Of a stretch of 64,000 nucleotides of DNA, positions 1 to 11,630 are shown piece after piece; position 1 is the stretch's first letter; each line of letters begins with the position of its first letter. A model generated the notes under the pieces. The model had not been told where the DNA came from, made no database searches, and saw only the letters and a list, made by a program, of their open reading frames with translations. A program made the translations under genes and the position numbers. Source of the stretch: Glandiceps talaboti (Eukaryota; Hemichordata; Enteropneusta; Spengelidae); the NCBI RefSeq assembly GCF_964340395.1, contig NC_135552.1, positions 28,912,181 through 28,976,180 on the forward strand. Direction: 5' to 3'.

Positions 1-1156
1 ATCATATTTATATTGTATATTATTGTTTCTTCGTTAAATTTTTTTATGGTATATTTTGTTGTATTATCCTAATTATCGTAATATTATCAATTATTAATAT
101 CTCTCCCATGGGCCTTGATCGGGGCCTTTTTCATTCATTGTACAAAGATCCGCACAAAGTCCGTCGCACATTGTTATGTCAACATCACTACATGGTACGG
201 TACATCACATGATGTGTCATCCATTCCGCATGGCCTCTGATGATTTCCCCCGTGATATCCTAGTATACGTATGTATGTAACTAAGGAATAGAATATACGC
301 ATCATGACAATGGCCTTTCTATGACGCAGCTTAAAAACACACATAGTACACACTTCAACATTATGTATATTAAGCCCCTCTAAAATACAAGCATGTTTGA
401 GAAAAAATGGATTTTAATTATACACGGTAATGACATTAGTTTGAATTCTGTAATTGAATGTTAAATTACTCATTAACAGATTAATAGAAAATTTGATGCG
501 TAATAACAAGAAGTAAAAATATTAATATATTGAAATCATATGAAGGCTTATTCAAACTGCATAGAACTAGAAAATAGCCTATGTAATACATAATTTTAAT
601 ATTCTATTCTTGTTGAACACGCATGTATATATTAAATAGAGTAAACTTACCCTTCGAAACATGGCCGTAAATTATTAGACAAACAGACTGTAAATCTGCG
701 AATATGTCCCCGTTTTTCTGCCACCGTCTAATAGTCACAATCAAGTTCTCTTCAGACGCATGTGTTTTGAATCCCGGACAAGATCTTTTAGTTTAAAGTT
801 TCGGTGATTTTGGTAAGAGACACAGCTAACAGTGGTTATAGGAGATGTGATATCAGGAAGCCGCCAAATGAGACGACTTTGTTTATGATGTCAGCAAATA
901 GTCTATCTCATTTGTGTATGGCACGAAAATCATTCATTAATTTGTGACTAGACGTGTGAAGTTAAACTGTAACTCAATCCGATATGTATAAACAGAAGTA
1001 CTTTGAACAAACATGTTGGTGAAAGGTTGGGTCAGGACAGGATGAATATACTGTGTTTATGGTACTTCGTACTATACGATGGTATCTTGGTCAAGTTTGA
1101 GAAAAACGTTTGGAATAGGAGACTTTGACCAAAAATGCGTCCCTCACACCCTCCCC

Positions 1157-1157
<1 letters not shown>
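1..1157. other. No gene seen
   Basis: AT-rich sequence without a convincing ORF, splice-supported exon or recognisable repeat. Confidence 0.6.
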
Positions 1158-1215
<58 letters not shown>

Positions 1216-1240
1216 ACATACACACATCCTCACACACATA

Positions 1241-1321
<81 letters not shown>
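1158..1321. repeat. (CA)n / (CT)n microsatellite
   Basis: CA tract with a few interruptions passing into a pure CT tract at about 1284. Confidence 0.98.
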
Positions 1322-1325
<4 letters not shown>

Positions 1326-1428
1326 TACAGTAATAACCTACTCTCACGTCACAGCTACTGATTGGTCATTATTAATTTTTCCCCTGTTATGCGGGTCTTA
1401 CAACATGTTCCATTGGGTGTTTAATAGA

Positions 1429-1430
<2 letters not shown>

Positions 1431-1459
<29 letters not shown>

Positions 1460-1472
1460 GTAAATTAATGAA

Positions 1473-1563
<91 letters not shown>

Positions 1564-1567
1564 AAAT
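1431..1567. repeat. (AAAT)n microsatellite
   Basis: About 33 tetranucleotide copies with one small irregularity near 1460. Confidence 0.98.
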
Positions 1568-1872
1568 AAAAATACGGGTCAAGACTCTACATATACACTC
1601 TGACGATTTGTGTGATGTAAACTCTCCAAACTAGTTTGCGATATTTCATAGGAAAAATGAACCAAGAACGTTAACTTTCGAAAAAAAAGACAAACTGGAA
1701 TGATTCTTAGGGTATATACAGCTTATTTTACAAATATCAAATAATTTGCAATGTACTTAGTAAATACAATAACATCGATTTTGTAACAGAATTGGTAAGT
1801 TTGTAGCATAGAACTGACGTAACAAAGTTGTCTTTGAACGTTGTCAGTTCATTTGTGTGTGATTTGGTTCAA

Positions 1873-1901
1873 CTCAGACCACTAATTTTTAGTGGTCTGA
1901 G
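1873..1901. repeat. Short hairpin CTCAGACCACTAA...TTAGTGGTCTGAG
   Basis: A 13-bp perfect stem with a 3-base loop. The same stem sequence recurs at 6447-6481 and, altered, at 41278-41312. Confidence 0.75.
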
Positions 1902-2462
1902 TTTCAAACAGTATTTGTAGGTCTTTAAGTGGTGCTAACATTCGACTTTAAAATATGTGTCGGCTATAGTATGACACACATATCTAAATCACACACTTCA
2001 ATTGACCGTGTCGAGCTTTTCAAACAAGCCAAGAGATGTCATTGTCTTGCTATTTCAATCTGTATAAACCAAGGCGTGCGTGGTAAGACCACGACAAGCT
2101 GTGTCTATCAATAACATTGACTAACTCTCCATCATTCTCAAACTATTGGAGTCATAGAAAGATCGCATGTGACATTGCTAAGAGATGTTGGCATGACATA
2201 TCTTTTTTAATTTTGTGTTTGCAGTCTCAGAAAGGTTGACCTCAAAGCTATTCAATATCAAGGAAAACTCTTGTACTCCCTTATGTATGTATATAAATAA
2301 TTTATTCATATTGATTAGATTATTACCTTATTATCAAACTGAGATTTGAATTTAAGTCTTCGGTAAAGAATGGTACGTTTCTAGATCTATTATTCACATC
2401 TCCATTTAGCGTCAAAAAGCTGATTTAACAACTAAGAAGGAACTGGGCTTGCGCTTGGGCAT

Positions 2463-2604
<142 letters not shown>

Positions 2605-2986
2605 TGATCACCTCTCTCCAAAGACGTCAGCTAAGGAATCGCGGTATATCATTTGGCATGCGCGGGCAATATCACCGCGCGGGCAATATTTAAAGGTCAT
2701 GTAATTCGATTCTGACTAATGTCAGCTTGTATTAGAATGTCAAGGTGTAATAATTAACTTTATTTGTTGGAAAAATACACTATACCTTTACTGAAAATGG
2801 TTTAATCCTTCCATATCAACTGAATTGCCTGTAAATATGTACACCAAGACATTAATTTGTCAGCAAATTACAAATAAAAATTTAATGATTTGATGATAAG
2901 GTGAGTTCACAAGGCAATCATAGATGTAAATATAAAGACATAAATAAGAACAAAAACAAGAACAACACATAGGGGAAGTCGTACCA

Positions 2987-2992
2987 TTTATT
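2987..2992 (-). promoter_or_regulatory. Candidate polyadenylation signal of the Pro-rich gene
   Basis: AATAAA on the minus strand about 180 nt downstream of the TAA at 3172. It fits a short 3' UTR. Further AATAAA copies lie lower, near 2760, so this is the nearest candidate and not a proven one. Confidence 0.45.
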
Positions 2993-3171
2993 ATAACTCT
3001 GATATACAGACTACACAATTCGTTCGTCAGCCAGTCAACATAAAGTAGATTTTTACTATCATTTTTCTAACTTTATATTTCAAGTGTGTAAGACTGTCAT
3101 ATCAAACAAACGTATTTCTACAACTGTTTGCAGAGTGTTGACAATCTGAATGAAAATGTTAAGTTTTAATG

Positions 3172-3755
3172 TTAAGATGTTTTCTCAGGTGGTTGTGAGG
3201 TCACTGGATAAGCCGTGGCTGGGGCACTACTAGACGGTTGTTGTTGCTGTTGCTGTTGTTGTGGTGGTGCTTGGCCGGGTTGACCCTGTTGTGGAGGATA
3301 CTGGTATGGATAGCCAGCTGGTGGGTACTGGCCGGGTGGGTACTGGCCTTGTGGTGGGTACTGGCCTTGTGGTGGGTAGTAATAGCCGTATGGTGGGTAT
3401 CCCTGTGGAGGTTGTTGCCCATGGCCAGCTGGTGGCTGACCCCCTGCTGGTTGACCGGCCTGTTGGGCTCCGGGTTGTTGCTGAGGTGGAGCGCTGGGTT
3501 GTGCTCCAGATTGTTGTTGGGGAGCCCCGGGTTGTTGCTGTCCTGGTGGAACGTATTGGTATGGAAAAGGGGCTGGATATTGTGGAGGTTGCCCAGCTGC
3601 CTGTCCCTGTGGTGGTGGGTACGCAGGGTAAGGTTGGTTTGCACCGGGCTGAGGAGGGGGGTAGTTGCCTGGTGGTGGTGGGTAATAGTATCCCGTGGGT
3701 GGAGCTTGAGCTGGTGCCGGTTGTTGAGAAGCGCTTTTCGTCTTTTCTTTTTCGT
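3172..3755 (-). CDS. Pro-rich gene, exon 5 (last coding exon, TAA stop)
   Basis: 584 nt after an acceptor TTTCATTTTGCAG. The true frame has no Met and is read through from exon 4; the Met-started frames here on either strand are shadows. It encodes repeated YPPQGQYPP and QYPPAGYPYQY blocks, QQPGAPQQQ blocks and a Gln run coded mostly by CAA/CAG. It ends TSQPPEKTS and TAA at 3174-3172. Confidence 0.85.
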
Positions 3756-5835
3756 CTGCAAAATGAAATTAAAGTTACGCAAATTAAATCTAGTAGCCAA
3801 TATATCAATTTGTTACAGTATCAAAATTCTGTCTATTAAGACTAAATGTACATGGGCATAAAATATGTGTTCGTACGGTTTTTAAACAAATGATTGGAAG
3901 TCCTTTTGAATGATGAAAGTTTAAATATAAAAAACTAAACATTTTAGATTGATTGCTGATTTATTGAACTGATGTTAAAATGATTTTGAGGGAATACTGT
4001 TAAAACAATAACGAAAACACTTGTAATTTGACAAAATGTCAAATTTCAAGTTGTAATGATTACAAAATACAGATCACGTAACAGTTAACTTACCGTCACT
4101 GCTGTCACTATCTTTGTCCTTCTTTTCAGTTTCCTGGAATTTAGAATGAAAACATCAAATAAATTGACTACCAAGTAAATTTATTGGTTGAATGTAAACA
4201 CGAAGTCAAATGACAAGTTCCTCTTTTCTTTCGCTGACGTAACAAAATGATTAAGCTGCAGTTTGTCAAAGTGGTCGAATTACTCTATGCAATATCAAAT
4301 ACTGAATGACGATTGATATCAGTAAGGTAGATTTTGACGTGGTGGATTGATGAAGTACTACATTCGTATTCACCTTGATGATAACAATGGTCTGTGTACC
4401 CGGCTGTTGGGGAGGAGGTTGTTGTGCAGGTGGTGGTTGCGAGGCCGCCGCTACGGCTGCTGCCTGCTGCTCCGCTCTCATTTGTTCTTCCTTCGCTGCC
4501 TTCTTCTTGGCAGAAGCACTTCCTGCTGCAGCCCCCACTACCAGACCAGTAGCCACGGGGTGGCGTCTTACCGGGGCAGGTCGGAACTATTGTTGTAAAA
4601 AATGGAAACCATGTAAAATATTTCATGCGAACCTATATATGCGCTTATCATCAAAGTAAATTTTGACGGTTAACATATGATAATATACATTGTACGGTGA
4701 TGAAATTATGAAATTGTACAGTACAATGGTGGAAATCACCCTCCCCACCCCTTGTATTTTACTAAGTGCTCGTTCATGTTAACATTGTTTGTTTCGTTTA
4801 CCTGTCGTCGTCGGCGCTCTTTTTCTGCCTGGTATGAGCGTGTCCCTTGTCCGTGGCCTTTACTACACTTAAAAAACTGGGAATGTTCTTCTATGTCAAT
4901 GTCATGAATAAATTACAACTGTACGTCTGTTATTTTCGTGACATGGTAATCTCTTTTTGTAAAGTTAATGAATGATAAGTTTAATCAAAATTTAATCCAG
5001 TCGGTAGTTGGACACACCTAAATTTGAACTAGATAACAAATAGACCATGACAACATTACAACAAAACTTGACTGACAGATAAAAGACCCAACAATTCATT
5101 ATCACTAACCACTTTTTAATTTGTATCTTTGAATGTTGGGAATATTAAGAAATAAATGGAATGTGTCTGCTTCAGAAGTGGATGGATGTGTGTGTGTGTG
5201 TGTGTGTGGGGGGGGGCACCCATCTTTGTTATTAGTTGAATGGGCCTGTTTGTACATACATATTTGACTTCAGTTAGTGTTTTAATATTCGTCTGTAAAG
5301 AAGTGGAACCAGCAGGTTTTGAGGGGACACAAAGGCAAGTGCAGAATATAACGTGTATAACTATATACTTCCCGAAGTTCTTCTTTACAATTAATTCCGT
5401 CATATTAATAATTTGTTCTGAACTTGGAATAAGATATGTCTTAATGGATGCCCACATTTCAAAATAAACACATTAGCTCTATTGTGTTAAAAGCAGTTTT
5501 ATCCGAACAATTTCAGCAGTATACAGATCATTGATAGCGATATCATGAGATCGATTTAATGGGGTCAGTAGGTTGTCATCAGTATAACACGTGGACAATG
5601 AAAGCAAGAAAAGAAGAAGAAATGTTAAAACCATCAAGTTAGTGAGTTTGAAATGATTCAAAGCGTCGTTCAAAAGGGATAGAGCGATATGAAAATTAAT
5701 ATGGCCAACGACCTCACATTAGACATTTGGTTTACAGATTCCGTGACTAGAGTAGCCACACAGACAATAGGCCTTCTATCCTGTATCATATCATTGCATA
5801 CCGTTTGCACTTACCGGTCTGGGTCCTCTTCTCAT
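3172..5835 (-). CDS. Five-exon gene for a Pro/Gln/Tyr-rich protein (about 307 aa), overall span
   Basis: I joined exons 5835-5815, 4867-4802, 4586-4374, 4133-4094 and 3755-3172. Every junction is GT-AG, the phases agree, and the total is 924 nt including the TAA stop. The protein starts MRRGPRPCSKGHGQG and has a very basic stretch ending in RRRRQ (about 20-29). Next come a Gly/Ala/Val-rich segment (about 42-55), a Lys/Glu/Ala stretch, Pro/Gln runs, and an acidic patch KDSDSSDDEKEK (about 106-117). The C-terminal 190 residues are low-complexity YPPQGQ and PPAGYPYQY repeats with a PPQY motif that could bind WW domains, ending in a Gln run and PEKTS. I do not recognise the family. The tail resembles Pro-Tyr-Gly repeats of adaptor and RNA-binding proteins, but that type of sequence recurs in unrelated proteins. 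Function is unknown. Confidence 0.8.
4094..4133 (-). CDS. Pro-rich gene, exon 4 (40-nt microexon)
   Basis: A 40-nt exon between ATTCCAG and GTAAGT encoding ETEKKDKDSDSSD plus one base. It enters in phase 0 and leaves one base that completes GAC with the AC opening exon 5. The charged Ser/Asp patch looks like a casein kinase 2 type target, which is inference. Confidence 0.8.
4374..4586 (-). CDS. Pro-rich gene, exon 3
   Basis: 213 nt, phase 0 to 0. It encodes FRPAPVRRHP, then a small-residue segment LVVGAAAGSAS that could be a short hydrophobic or glycine-zipper-like element, then a charged Lys/Glu/Ala helix-prone stretch, Pro/Gln runs and TIVIIK. The acceptor follows ACAACAATAG and the donor is GTGAAT. 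Confidence 0.8.
4802..4867 (-). CDS. Pro-rich gene, exon 2
   Basis: 66 nt, 22 codons, phase 0 to 0, encoding CSKGHGQG through the basic RRRRQ. The acceptor is the TTTTTTAAG just before TGT. A second AG five bases further in would be out of phase and bring a stop with exon 1, so it was not chosen. The donor is GTAAAC. Confidence 0.7.
5815..5835 (-). CDS. Pro-rich gene, coding exon 1 (start codon)
   Basis: The ATG at 5835 opens a seven-codon exon, MRRGPRP, ending in CCG followed by a strong GTAAGT donor. It joins in phase 0 to the exon at 4867. No in-frame stop was seen just upstream, so a longer N-terminus from a further 5' exon cannot be excluded. Confidence 0.65.
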
Positions 5836-6283
5836 TATGATACCAACACCGACGTTCGTAAGTAGATCGTATGTCAATCGTTCAAAAAATAAACTATCGC
5901 CAACAGGTATATTATCTCAAAATATATTTACAACGCCCGCTGATTCATAACAACTGAACCGGTTTTGGTTTGCTAAGTGATGAGGTAATCAAATTAATAT
6001 TTGACACCGATGATTGCCGCCAATATGTAGATTACATCCCCACTATAACGATACTGCCATCACGTACGTCAAAGTTCTGTAAAAGATTAACAGATTTTAG
6101 ATCAAAGAATCGCGATTGTCCCATGATTTACATATATACCAACGGTTTATACTTCAACAGTATTGCTTGGTCAATACGTATGCAGAGCACTCATCGTACT
6201 AGACTCTCTAAACAGTCATCAGGAGCATCGCTATAATTAGCTGTTTTGTATGTTACCAATATCTACCTCATAATTGTACTAGA

Positions 6284-6383
6284 ATATCCATGTACTGTGG
6301 GCCCTCATCGACTACATACGGCTAATAATTTGTCGACGTGTTACTGCGATGCTCCGTGTTTACTGCGATGCTCCTAGTCTGGA
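6284..6383 (+). mobile_element. Partial copy of the ATATCC...GTACTGTGGGCC MITE
   Basis: AATATCCATGTACTGTGGGC, then CCTCATCGACTACAT and a duplicated TTTACTGCGATGCTCC. It corresponds to the left arm of the 52795-52969 element. Confidence 0.5.
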
Positions 6384-6446
6384 TGTGGTTAGAAACCACA
6401 GTCTGGTCAAAGTCCGTCAATCAGCACAGAAAGTTATTCATCCAAT

Positions 6447-6481
6447 CTCGGACCACTAACGAATTTTTTTAGTGGTCTGAG
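6447..6481. repeat. Short hairpin, second copy
   Basis: CTCGGACCACTAA ... TTAGTGGTCTGAG with a longer loop; the outer bases ATC/GAT also pair. Confidence 0.7.
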
Positions 6482-6653
6482 ATCCAATCAGTGAACCCCA
6501 GCTGCTATGGTGACAGAAACAGTCTATAAGTAGCATCCTGACCTGACAAATATATACCACATTTGTACATCAACATCTCCTGACGAGTGATTTACTCACG
6601 AAACAGGCTTGTAGAGACGAAAAACCGACTTGATTTTCTTTTTCTTCTACCCT

Positions 6654-6780
<127 letters not shown>

Positions 6781-6875
6781 ACTACAGGCTATATTGCATG
6801 AAGTTTGCATAGAGTGTATGCTGTTGATTACCATGGTTACAAGGATGCTGAACATGTTTTGAGCACATCGTAACC

Positions 6876-7057
6876 CAATCTGATTAAAATCTGATGTGTT
6901 GAAAGCAGCTAGATGTCTTTATTTCCCTCTATTTCCATCGTGTTTTGACGTATGTTTTGTTACTGGTGATCGTCACCTTCCTGCATCAGAACACACGGAA
7001 ATAGAGGTAAATAATGACATCCAGCTGCTTTCAACACATCAGATTTTAATCAGATTG
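6876..7057. mobile_element. MITE with ~60-bp TIRs (CAATCTGATTAAAATCTGAT family) and 9-bp duplication
   Basis: The left end CAATCTGATTAAAATCTGAT is matched by ATCAGATTTTAATCAGATTG at the right. The arms extend through GAAAGCAGCT and CCTCTATTTCC. Flanks are ATCGTAACC (6867-6875) and ATCATAACC (7058-7066), one mismatch. Confidence 0.75.
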
Positions 7058-7066
7058 ATCATAACC

Positions 7067-8688
7067 GTAACTATTAACAATGCAAAGCACAGTGTCAACA
7101 GTAACAATAATATTAGGCCTAGGGTGATCCTATTTTGTTTTATGTTGGTCACTACTTTTTCATAGCAACTATGGGTTGGTCGGTCGATTTGAAAAAAAAA
7201 AGTAAAACAAGTAAAAAATCGTCTTCTCCATGTTTCTCTGTTTCCTTTTCCTCCTCTCTATCTTGTTATAGGATTCCTGGTAACAAACCAAACCCTTTGC
7301 CAGCTTCTCTACACAATTGCCATGTTCTCAGCCCCCCCTCCCACCTACTTGAATAACTTTCGTCATGAAAGAAATGCTCTGCTCTGCCATGACTGTAGAT
7401 AGACGTGGTAGATGACGTAGACAGTAAAAACGCTTGCTTGACACTGAGGGCGCTGTTTAGCAAAATATTAAGGGCGGGTGAAAGTAAAAATATTTTTTCA
7501 TTTTGATGTTGGAGCTGAAATTTTGGATCGGGTAATGGGAAACATAAAAATGTAAGGCCACCCTTATATTTGTGTGCGTATGCGTGTGTAGGGAGAGAGG
7601 GAGGTAGGGAGGTATTGTATAACATAAGGCTCATTCAAAGTAACATGATAATTCGTCGCTACTTACGGCCATCATTTAACAGCCTTCTGGCTTTGCTAAT
7701 TACGAAAGTGGCAAAAGATGAACCATTTTACTTTAAATTAAGGGCCGTTTTGAGATATTAAAGGCACTATCATCAATATTCTACTTTATGTTCGCTGAGA
7801 TCACGAAATAATCATACAATTACAAATACGAAAATGAAAATACCCTGCAACGCAAGTTTTGCTGGTTTGTTCTTTGGATTGTCTGTATCAGAAAGACACG
7901 AGAGCATTCTTCACTGTGTTTGTGTATTTTCCTTTTCCCTTTTTAAGTTCTTCCGTGTGTCCCACTCAGATGTGGCACATCTAAGACATGGGCGGGGCAG
8001 GGTCTCATTGAAATTATTATTTTTACATTTAACAAACCAATCAGTTCATATGACACTTTTGATTGACAGTTGTTATCAGTGTCTATTGTTGGATTGATAC
8101 TACATCTAGCGACAGTGAAACATTTACAAGTGGAATTTACAAGCAGAGTTTCAATTTTGAACTCGTTACAATTGGGGGAAAAATAAATAAATGAATGATT
8201 AATAACACTTAGCACAACAAGTTGGAACTATGGACAACTGTTTGATAAGAATATTTTTATGGCCTCTTTACATGTACATGAAATGCCAAGGGTACTTGAA
8301 TTTTGTTTGTGAATGTGAGCTACTATGTAAAAAGACCTTAAAAGTGTTATCAAATGATGGAATATAATACTTGTCTCTGAATTGCTGTGCCAAGTGTTAT
8401 TAATCCACTTCATTTGTTTATTTTCCCTGTTTCTAATAATATGTCCTGCTTGTAAATGTGCTGTTGCTGGTTGGAGTACATTTGCTAACCATGGAAACCA
8501 TCTTACACTTCCAACTGAAATCCCTCTTACAGAGAGAAAGACAATAATCTAAAATGCCATTGATTATGCTGTGATTATGTCCATGAGAAATCAACTATCT
8601 CATGAAGCTTCCTCAATTAATTAACTAGTTGTCTTGCCATTTCATGTCCTAATATGTTGATACTGTTGTCGTACCTATTGGAGACTGA
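7067..8688. other. No gene seen
   Basis: Mixed sequence; open frames are short and lack protein-like composition. No inverted or tandem repeat was recognised. Confidence 0.5.
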
Positions 8689-8958
8689 GAGCAATCTGAC
8701 CTAAATTGTGTTTCCGCGCAAAATGCAATATTGGAGAAAATTGTAGAAGACCGTTTGGTGGGAAATGAGTGTGAATCATTTTTATCGGAATTTGAAAACG
8801 TTATTACAACAATTCCCAACCCATATCCCTCATATGGAGTATCACTCGCGGGAAAACTCAAAAAGAAACGCTGTCCAAATTGGACGCATGTCGCATACAA
8901 TTATGATGAAAAGGGGAAAAGCGAAGAAAACTTTCAGATATGGATGGAGAAAGTGTGA
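8689..8958 (+). pseudogene. Unidentified coding-like fragment
   Basis: The frame reads EQSDLNCVSAQNAILEKIVED through CPNWTHVAYNYDEKG to NFQIWMEKV and a TGA at 8956-8958. It looks like globular protein sequence and unlike its surroundings. It has no Met start of its own (an upstream TGA precedes EQSD) and no convincing acceptor. It may be an exon relic or part of a mobile element; the MITE at 9078 follows closely. I do not recognise the family. Confidence 0.3.
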
Positions 8959-9077
8959 TCAACTTGAAGCAAAGCCAGTTCAGAATGGTGTTTTCCTTCA
9001 ATACACAAGACAGTTTGATCATCCCAAAGAACACTAAACTGAATATAGTCGACATCAATAAACCATGATTTAAAGCA

Positions 9078-9513
9078 ATATATATGTTACACCCAATCTG
9101 TGAAATTGCCCAATTCATGAAATGTGCATGTAACTTTGCCCAGTTCATGAAACAGTCAACCTTATGCAAATGAGAGTATAGATTATGATCTAAAAGGAGC
9201 GAAATCAAATTTTTGGGGAAGAGTTTTGAACTGGGGTGTTGATTATCGAACTCTATTAAAAACACAAGCTACACTTAATTATTATAAAATAAGAACTGTG
9301 AAGTGATGAGTTTGTAAATACATGATAATAAAGTTGTTTGATTCTTTTTTGTGCGTGTCCTATAAAAGATGCTCATTTCATGTACTGGGCATAACTTACC
9401 ATACCCGCTTCATAACCTGGGAAACACGATTGACTATTTCATGAACTGGGCAAAGTTACCTACCCATTTCATGAATTGGGCAATTTCACAGATTGGGTGT
9501 AACATATATATAT
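9078..9513. mobile_element. MITE with ~75-bp TIRs (TTACACCCAATCTG family)
   Basis: The left arm TATATGTTACACCCAATCTG with TTGCCCAATTCATGAAATG is repeated inverted at 9432-9513. The motif TTCATGAACTGGGCAAAGTT also recurs internally. AT-rich ends hide any target duplication, which may be TA. Confidence 0.7.
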
Positions 9514-9879
9514 TCAACAGTTTTTGTTAATTACCTTTTCTGGAAAATTTTGAAAGGTTACAATGATGGCCGCGAATACCTACGGATTATAAATTCCCGT
9601 TCAACTTTTACATAATGCCCAATTGGCCTTAAATAAATTCGCAGTAGTGGGATGTAGAACCGGTGGCAGTGATGGGATGCCAAATCACAATATAACACTA
9701 CTTAGTTAGACAATACAGTTAGTCAAATTGAAATGTGACTCTCCACTAATACCATTTTCTAAAATATGGCCCTCCCCGAGAACGGTTTTGTAAAAAGTGA
9801 CCTCCCCATTCCCTGCCCCTTGTAATTACTGAACTCTCCCTAAAGTAATATTTACCTCCCCCACCAGTGACATAAGTAT

Positions 9880-10535
9880 TCACAAGTCTCAAAAAATGGC
9901 AGTCAGAGCTATTACTTTTAGTTGTATCTCTGCACATTCTAACAATTTATTTAGTGAACTTCAAATTCTTGATATATTCAAATTACATAAACTCCAACTT
10001 TGTACTTTCATGTATGATTTATTAACCAACAGGTTACCTCACCGTTTTACAGATTATTGCACTCCACCAGTTCATGAATATAGTACTAGGTTCAAGGGTA
10101 GGGGAAATCTCCTTCTACCTAAAGTAATCACATCCATAGGCAAGTTTGCAATATGTTTCACAGGTACGGCCTTTTGGAACAGTCTACCACCTAGTATTAG
10201 ATCACAACCATCTAGAACTTCATTTCGCGATTCACTAAAAAACACACTCATTAAAGACTATGTCCACTAATTGTACATTTTGTATTTAATTATTTATTTG
10301 TATTTATGTTATTTGTATCTGATATTTTCTTTACGTGTACACTGCCCTCTAGTTGCTTTGCTTTAGTAACGTTGTAACATTCCAGTGTCTACGGTGTCAG
10401 ACTCGACTAGCATTATGCTATTTTTCTGACTCCCATTACCAAATTATCAACCTGTATTTACTTTATTGTGCAAACTGTAAAAAAAATCTTATATATGGTA
10501 ATAAACAAATCGTAATCGTAATCGTAATATTTCGA
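9880..10535 (+). mobile_element. 5'-truncated LINE (CR1/L2/Rex-like) 3' end
   Basis: The frame at 9896-10270 has the typical LINE ORF2 C-terminus: LFSELQILDIFKLHKLQ, then TFMYDLL, NRLPHRFTDY, FWNSLPPSIRS and SFRDSLKNTLI. After the TAA comes an AT-rich 3' UTR ending in a short tandem tail of ATCGTA units (about 10507-10530). Such repeat tails are typical of CR1/L2-clade LINEs. Everything upstream of the C-terminus is absent. Confidence 0.75.
9896..10270 (+). pseudogene. LINE ORF2 C-terminal fragment (124 codons)
   Basis: Open frame ending TAA at 10268-10270. It corresponds only to the C-terminal tail after the reverse-transcriptase core; no YxDD or endonuclease motif is present. It is a retrotransposon remnant, not a host gene. 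Confidence 0.7.
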
Positions 10536-11097
10536 AATCTCAGTTCTGTATGAAAACCCACAGTGGCGTAATCTGCTTTGATAAAATATTCTTTTCAAAG
10601 TGATGTACAAAATTTGTACACAGTGTTTACCCGATTTTCGTACGTTTTAAACACCACCTGCAACAGAAAAATGGGAATTTTAAAACTGCCCTAGAGAAAA
10701 CAGACTAGTAATTGATTTGTAATTCAGATGTTTAAGTTTCTGAAGTATACTACTCAGAGGAATACAAATTATGAAAACGATACGTTTTACGATTTAAAAA
10801 AATATTGAAAAATTAATGAAATGAAAACAAGATGTCCGTTTCCATGAAAACGACACGATGTGTTTGCCCTGGATGCGTATTGAATTCCAGACCTATATAC
10901 CGTTCACTAGCCTAAGGTAACAAATGGAAGACGTAATACGTTCAATACATCGTGTGGTTTTTAGTCTGAAAAAAAATCAAGAATTAATATCTGACTTAGC
11001 ATTTTTATGAAACTTCTACCCTGGATACAACCTTGTTGCAAAAAAAGAAGAAGATTTCAAAAGCTTTCAATTAGGTAGAATCACAAACCTCGTATAT

Positions 11098-11149
11098 GTG
11101 ATGTGATGTGATGTGATGTGATGTGATGTGATGTGATGTGATGTGATGT
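11098..11149. repeat. (GATGT)n pentanucleotide repeat
   Basis: About ten copies. Confidence 0.97.
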
Positions 11150-11456
11150 GTAATACGCCATTTGTTGTCCAGGTCTTTACGGACCTGGTTAAGGCAACTG
11201 AGGAGGCGAATGAACTGTATCAATTTAACATGCATAATTGAACGTTTTAGCGGTCACTGCATATATACAGATTAGGTACTGGCAAGGTTCGTTGTAATTG
11301 AATATTTAATGACAATTGGCAACATTTTCTCTAGAAGGGTCCTTGAAAGTTAATTTTATCTGCCACTGGGACTTTTTCGATAGAGGCAATGAACTTTATG
11401 GTTAGTTGTCTGGTCTGTAGACGGCCATGTATTACAATGTACCATTCTATTTGCAA

Positions 11457-11630
<174 letters not shown>

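Noticed and set aside
3230-3861. Met-started frames on both strands over the Pro-rich exon
   Set aside because: Shadow frames of the real exon, which has no Met and is entered by splicing; the true frame gives YPPQGQ repeats and fits neighbouring phases.
4863-4868. Alternative acceptor TAG before TAAAGG for Pro-rich exon 2
   Set aside because: It would put the exon out of phase and create an immediate in-frame TAA after exon 1.
5970-6236. Plus-strand 88-codon frame
   Set aside because: No splice context or protein family signal, and it lies next to MITE remnants; probably chance.
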